From Ensifer adhaerens (lineage in GTDB: Bacteria > Pseudomonadota > Alphaproteobacteria > Rhizobiales > Rhizobiaceae), in the NCBI RefSeq assembly GCF_002007205.1, contig NZ_LAZS01000005.1:1550001-1614000 (forward strand): a DNA stretch of 64,000 bases, given 5' to 3'. Of this stretch, positions 60,382 through 64,000 are shown piece after piece (position 1 is the stretch's first letter; each line of letters starts with the position of its first letter). A program made the translations under genes and the position numbers. Under the pieces are notes generated by a model. That model did not search any database, was not told the origin of the DNA, and was given only the letters and a program-made list of their open reading frames with translations.

Positions 60382-60465
60382 TCGCAGGTTGACGACGGAA
60401 CGAACGCGCGACACGGATAGAACGTATTAGCGTTGCCGCGACAACGGTACGCGAGGGAGGAACAT

Positions 60466-60966
60466 GTGACCGATACGAAAAAGCCGATCGTTAATCCCAA
60501 AAATTTAGAACTCGACCACTGGACGCAAGGCACCTTTTTCGAATCCCGTGACGCAGCCTTCGGCGCGCTACTCGGCCTCAAGGATCTCGGCATCGGCTAC
60601 GGCGAAGTACCGCCGGGCAAGTCCGGCTGCCCGTTCCACAATCACCACGTCGAAGAAGAGCTTTTCATCATCATCGAAGGCGAAGGCACATACCGCTTCG
60701 GCAGCGAGCGATATCCGGTCGGCCCCGGCGACATCCTGGGCGCCCCTGCGGGTGGACCGGAAACGGCCCACCACCTGATCAACACCGGCTCGGTGCCGCT
60801 CAAGTACCTTTCCATCTCGACCAAGGCGGCCACGGAGATCTGCGAGTATCCGGACTCCGGCAAATTCCTTGCCAGGACGCGCGGTTCCGATGGCCAAAGA
60901 CGCTTCCTTTTCACCGGCCGTCCGGAAAGCGATGTCGACTACTGGGACGGCGAGCCCGGCGCCTGA
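60466..60966 (+). CDS. Cupin-domain protein
   Basis: 166 aa from GTG 60466, behind GGGAGGA. The cupin metal site is GCPFHNHHVEEELFIIIEGE (His/His/Glu) and the second motif GPGDILGAPAGGPETAHH. A single-domain beta-barrel, like sugar isomerases or small dioxygenase-like cupins; function unknown. Followed by a GNAT gene on the same strand, 25 bp away. Confidence 0.85.
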   Translation: MTDTKKPIVNPKNLELDHWTQGTFFESRDAAFGALLGLKDLGIGYGEVPPGKSGCPFHNHHVEEELFIIIEGEGTYRFGSERYPVGPGDILGAPAGGPETAHHLINTGSVPLKYLSISTKAATEICEYPDSGKFLARTRGSDGQRRFLFTGRPESDVDYWDGEPGA

Positions 60967-60991
60967 TTTCATCACAGCTTAGGATCGGAAT

Positions 60992-61567
60992 ATGCATAGC
61001 GTTCCCATTATCGAGACCGACCGCCTCATCCTGCGCCCCTACCGCCGTGACGATTTCCCAGCCTATTCCGCGCTGTTCGGCGATACCGAGGTGATCCGCT
61101 ATGTCGGCGGGGTGCCGTTTACCCGCGAACAGTCCTGGACGCGTTTCCTGCGCCAGGTCGGCATGTGGCACTATTTCGGCTTCGGCTTCTTTGCCATTCA
61201 GGACCGGGAGACCGGGGGCTTTCTCGGCGAGGCCGGCTTCCACGACGTGCACCGCGCCATCACGCCTTCGCTCGAAGGGACGATGGAAACCGGATGGGCA
61301 TTGTCACCGAAAGCGCACGGCAAGGGGCTGGCGACGGAAGCCGTCAGTGCGGCGCTCAAATGGGCCGATCACCAGTTTCCGAAGCTGCGCAAGACCTGCA
61401 TCATCGACGTCGGAAACCGCGCTTCGATCCGGGTCGCGGAGAAGCAGGGCTTCAAGGAATTCTGGCGAACGACCTATCACGGCAACCACGTGATCATGTT
61501 CGAGCGCCACCAGAAAGCGGCAGCCCCGACGAGCGATCGAAGGCCGCGCGCGCACGCCGAAACATGA
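60992..61567 (+). CDS. GNAT-family N-acetyltransferase (RimJ/RimL type)
   Basis: 191 aa. Starts VPIIETDRLILRPYRRDDFP, typical of RimJ/RimL-like acetyltransferases, with acetyl-CoA loop region ALSPKAHGKGLATEAVSAAL and C-terminal NRASIRVAEKQGFKEFWRT. Acetylates an amine, perhaps a ribosomal protein terminus or a small molecule. A weak hairpin with T-run follows. Confidence 0.88.
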   Translation: MHSVPIIETDRLILRPYRRDDFPAYSALFGDTEVIRYVGGVPFTREQSWTRFLRQVGMWHYFGFGFFAIQDRETGGFLGEAGFHDVHRAITPSLEGTMETGWALSPKAHGKGLATEAVSAALKWADHQFPKLRKTCIIDVGNRASIRVAEKQGFKEFWRTTYHGNHVIMFERHQKAAAPTSDRRPRAHAET

Positions 61568-61585
61568 ACAATTTTTAATTGTTTT
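61567..61585 (+). terminator. Possible weak terminator
   Basis: AACAATT (61567-61573) and AATTGTT (61577-61583), then TT. AT-rich 7-bp stem just past the GNAT stop codon. Confidence 0.35.
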
Positions 61586-61849
61586 CCCGATGCCAATGCC
61601 TTGGAAAGGGCCACATTCCGGCCCAGTTTCCTAGTCGTTGGCACGACGCGCCCTCCCCAAGAAGGGAGCAAACGCCGACCAATCAGTCGAAACAGTCCAG
61701 CGCCTTTGCTTGCGGGTGAGCACGCCCGCAAACGAACCCTGCTGGCCGCCGCAAAGGGGCGATCTCAACGGTCCGGAAACCCGCAAGGTTCCGCGTCGCG
61801 TAACCGGCCGGCTTGCGCCCCGTTTGCAGGCAAACAAAGGAGCATGACC

Positions 61850-62200
61850 ATGAACCGCATAGCCAAGCTTTCCGTCATCGCTGCTCTCTCCGCCCTCTCC
61901 TTCGGCGGTGTCTCCTACGCTGCGAGCGCGGCCATGAACTGGCCGGCCGAAATCGACCACACCGTTCGCGACTTCAAGGGCGATCACTTCACGGTCGTTG
62001 ATGTGGATACGCTCAAGGAATCGAGCCAGACGCGCATGTGGATCGACGAAGCGACGCCGCAACAGCTTTCGTCGCTGCACGCTGCAGTAAACGCCAACAA
62101 GCCGCTGGCGGCCAAGCTGAAGGCCCAGAACGTCGAAATGAACAATATCGCCGGCGCCGAACAGGCGGCTGACGGCAGCCTGACCTTCTACCTGCGCTGA
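61850..62200 (+). CDS. Exported periplasmic protein of unknown function
   Basis: 116 aa. AGGAG gives best spacing to ATG 61850 (ATG 61844 is also in frame). Signal peptide AKLSVIAALSALSFGGVSYA with cleavage near ASA. Mature part has a small alpha/beta fold (DFKGDHFTVVDVDTLKESSQ, RMWIDEATPQQLSSLHAAVN). Standing alone with its own terminator. Not recognised. Confidence 0.68.
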   Translation: MNRIAKLSVIAALSALSFGGVSYAASAAMNWPAEIDHTVRDFKGDHFTVVDVDTLKESSQTRMWIDEATPQQLSSLHAAVNANKPLAAKLKAQNVEMNNIAGAEQAADGSLTFYLR

Positions 62201-62226
62201 ATGTTCAGCACCTCTTAAAACACGAG

Positions 62227-62249
62227 CCGCCCCCGAACGGGGGCGGTTT
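62227..62249. terminator. Rho-independent terminator
   Basis: CCGCCCCC (62227-62234), loop GAAC, GGGGGCGG (62239-62246), then TTT. Ends the 61850 transcript; the leftward ribE transcript meets it too. Confidence 0.78.
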
Positions 62250-62274
62250 GCATTCGGGCATCGGAAAAGAACGC

Positions 62275-62895
62275 TTACGCCGGCTTCGGCGCCGGGAATT
62301 CTGCGAGGCGCGCCGCGTAGCGGGCCATGGTATCGACCTCGAAGTTGACGAAATCGCCGGCCTTGCGCTCGCCCCAGGTCGTAACCTCCAGCGAATGGCG
62401 GATCAAAAGCACGTCGAATTCGGCGCCGTCCACCTTGTTGACCGTGAGCGACGTGCCGTCCAGTGCGACGGATCCCTTCGGCGCCACGAACTTCGCCAGA
62501 TGCTCGGGCGCCCGCAGGCGAAAGCGCACGGCATCGCCTTCGGGTTCCACCGATATGATCTCTGCCTTGTCGTCGACATGGCCGGAGACCAGATGGCCGC
62601 CGAGCTCGTCACCGATCTTCAAGGACCGTTCGAGATTGATGCGCGTGCCTTTCGCCCAACCGGCGATCGTCGTCAGCCGCAACGCCTCTTCCCAGGCTTC
62701 GACCTCGAACCAGCGCTCGTTGCTGCCGGCTTCAGGCAGGGCCGTCACCGTCAGGCACACGCCGGAATGGGCAATGGAGGCGCCCATGTCGATCGTCTTC
62801 GGGTCGTAGCTCGTGGCGACACGCAGCTTGATGCCTTCTTTCAGCGGGGTGACGGCATCGACGGTGCCGATATCGGTAACAATGCCTGTGAACAT
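62275..62895 (-). CDS. ribE: Riboflavin synthase alpha chain
   Basis: 206 aa. Two similar halves: MFTGIVTDIGTVDAVTPLKE, then GASIAHSGVCLTVTALPEAG for the first, and LGGHLVSGHVDDKAEIISVE, GSVALDGTSLTVNKVDGAEF for the second. Dismutates lumazine to riboflavin. Overlaps ribD by one base (TGATG). Confidence 0.94.
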   Translation of the reverse strand: MFTGIVTDIGTVDAVTPLKEGIKLRVATSYDPKTIDMGASIAHSGVCLTVTALPEAGSNERWFEVEAWEEALRLTTIAGWAKGTRINLERSLKIGDELGGHLVSGHVDDKAEIISVEPEGDAVRFRLRAPEHLAKFVAPKGSVALDGTSLTVNKVDGAEFDVLLIRHSLEVTTWGERKAGDFVNFEVDTMARYAARLAEFPAPKPA

Positions 62896-64000
62896 CAGTT
62901 CTCTCTTTCGTATTCCTCGAACAGATCGTCGCCATACCGTGCCTCAGCGACGCGCCGGAAGCCTGCCGGCACGGATTTACGGTCAAATGGGGATGCAATG
63001 CCGTTTTCGCCAATGGTCCCCGGTCCGGTGTAGAGCTGGATACGGTCGACCAGATCAGCATCGAGAAAGGCCCGTGCAGCCACAGCACCGCCTTCGACCA
63101 TCAGCGAGGAGATACCGCGGGAAGCGAGTGCCGCAAGAAGGTCGGCGATCGAGCCGGCTTCGAGCACCTCGACACCGGCGGCCTCCAGGGCCGCCTTGCG
63201 TGCTGCTCGGCCGTCATCGACGTCCGCATCCGCATCGCCGGAACCGTCGCTGGCGACCACGATAACGGGGACCTCCCGCGCCGTTAACACCAGCTTGGAG
63301 GAAGGCGGCAAGTCGAGCCGGCGGTCGAGAACGATGCGCAGCGGCGAGCGGTGCTCAAGCCCCGGCAACCGCACCGTCAGCTCCGGGTCGTCGGCGGTCG
63401 CCGTACCGATCCCGACCAGGATCGCATCGGTGTCTGCTCGCAGCATCTGCACCTGGCCGCGCGAAATCGGGCCAGTGATGCGCACCTGTCCTTCGCCCTT
63501 GCGGCCGATCTTGCCGTCGACCGAAACGGCAAGCTTGAGAGTCACATAGGGTCGCTTGCTGACCTGGCGCATGAGGTAGGCCTCGAGCGCGTGCTGTCCC
63601 TCTTCGGCGAGGACGCCGATATCGACGGTGATGCCGGCGTCCCGCAGGCGCACAACCCCACGCCCGGCAACGCGCTCGTCCGGATCGAGGATCGAAATCA
63701 CCACGCGGGCAACGCCGGACGCGACAAGGGCGTCGGCGCAAGGCGGAGTCTTGCCGTGATGCGAGCAGGGTTCCAGCGTCACGTAGGCGGTGGCACCCCT
63801 CGCCTTCTCGCCGGCCTCGGCGAGCGCCTGGGTTTCTGCATGCGGGCGGCCGCTGCGCGCGGTCACGGCCCGGCCGACGATCACGCCATCCTTGACGATC
63901 AGGCAGGCAACGGAAGGGTTGGTGGATGTCTGGCCGAGATGATGGCGGGCGAGCCTCAGCGCCGCGGCCATGAACCTCTCGTCCTCGCGGGTGGGTCCTG
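62895..64000 (-). CDS. ribD: Riboflavin biosynthesis deaminase/reductase RibD (N-terminus beyond the window)
   Basis: At least 368 codons are visible. Deaminase domain with zinc site HAETQALAEAG and EPCSHHGKTPPCADAL; then the reductase domain (RPYVTLKLAVSVDGKIGRKG, ILVGIGTATADDPELTVRLP). A possible start ATG at 63971 lies inside a frame that stays open to the window edge (reading GPTREDERF before it, a typical RibD beginning), so the real start is probably off the right end. Confidence 0.93.
   Translation of the reverse strand, partial: GPTREDERFMAAALRLARHHLGQTSTNPSVACLIVKDGVIVGRAVTARSGRPHAETQALAEAGEKARGATAYVTLEPCSHHGKTPPCADALVASGVARVVISILDPDERVAGRGVVRLRDAGITVDIGVLAEEGQHALEAYLMRQVSKRPYVTLKLAVSVDGKIGRKGEGQVRITGPISRGQVQMLRADTDAILVGIGTATADDPELTVRLPGLEHRSPLRIVLDRRLDLPPSSKLVLTAREVPVIVVASDGSGDADADVDDGRAARKAALEAAGVEVLEAGSIADLLAALASRGISSLMVEGGAVAARAFLDADLVDRIQLYTGPGTIGENGIASPFDRKSVPAGFRRVAEARYGDDLFEEYEREN

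Overview
The window is an almost complete temperate siphovirus prophage (about 1-48766) followed by about 15 kb of host chromosome (48767-64000). The host genes (ihfA, fabH, plsX, a DUF177 protein, a ubiquinol-cytochrome c chaperone, bamE/omlA, proton-pumping hppA, nusB and rib genes) have the sequence and order expected of an alphaproteobacterium of the Rhizobiaceae (Ensifer/Sinorhizobium/Rhizobium type). The DNA is GC-rich throughout. The prophage sits against the 3' end of a tRNA-Pro(GGG) gene (48767-48843, minus strand). No copy of the tRNA 3' end is visible near position 1, so the left prophage end lies outside the window.

Layout. 1-7508 is a cargo and lysis region. It holds a small orphan protein, a pyruvyltransferase-like enzyme, a lysis cassette (GH19 endolysin, overlapping spanin-like pair, coiled-coil membrane protein), a hicAB toxin-antitoxin pair, a protein sharing its C-terminal domain with the pyruvyltransferase-like enzyme, and a double methyltransferase. 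7586-28669 is the leftward late operon. Reading against the coordinates it runs: terminase small and large subunits, portal fused to an Acb1-like phosphodiesterase, protease/scaffold, cement, major capsid, head-tail connectors, gp7-like and gp10-like proteins, tail terminator, tail tube, frameshifted tail chaperones, tape measure, minor tail proteins, hub and beta-helix spike. Single plus-strand cargo genes interrupt it (16920, possibly 19176, and 29385-30652).

30886-38225 is the leftward early operon: a Cro-like regulator, an unknown protein, a GapR-ParB fusion, small proteins, an HNH nuclease, RusA, replication-type proteins, a DnaA-domain-IV-like protein and a NusG paralogue. The NusG paralogue is placed so that it could carry transcription into the late genes. 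The switch is at 38226-38329, between the Cro-like gene and an S24-type repressor, with repeated T(T/C)GCGA half-sites. The same sites recur in a promoter at 39897-39957 that drives a rightward operon of about 20 translationally coupled genes (39997-48281): ERF annealing protein, YqaJ exonuclease, many small proteins, excisionase and integrase.

Points I consider most worth following are the GapR-ParB fusion, the portal-Acb1 fusion, the phage NusG, the beta-sandwich module shared by two cargo proteins, the two-gene membrane cassette at 29385-30652, and two paralogous small proteins at 240-422 and 48318-48515. Functions were assigned by reading motifs and by synteny, without database searches.
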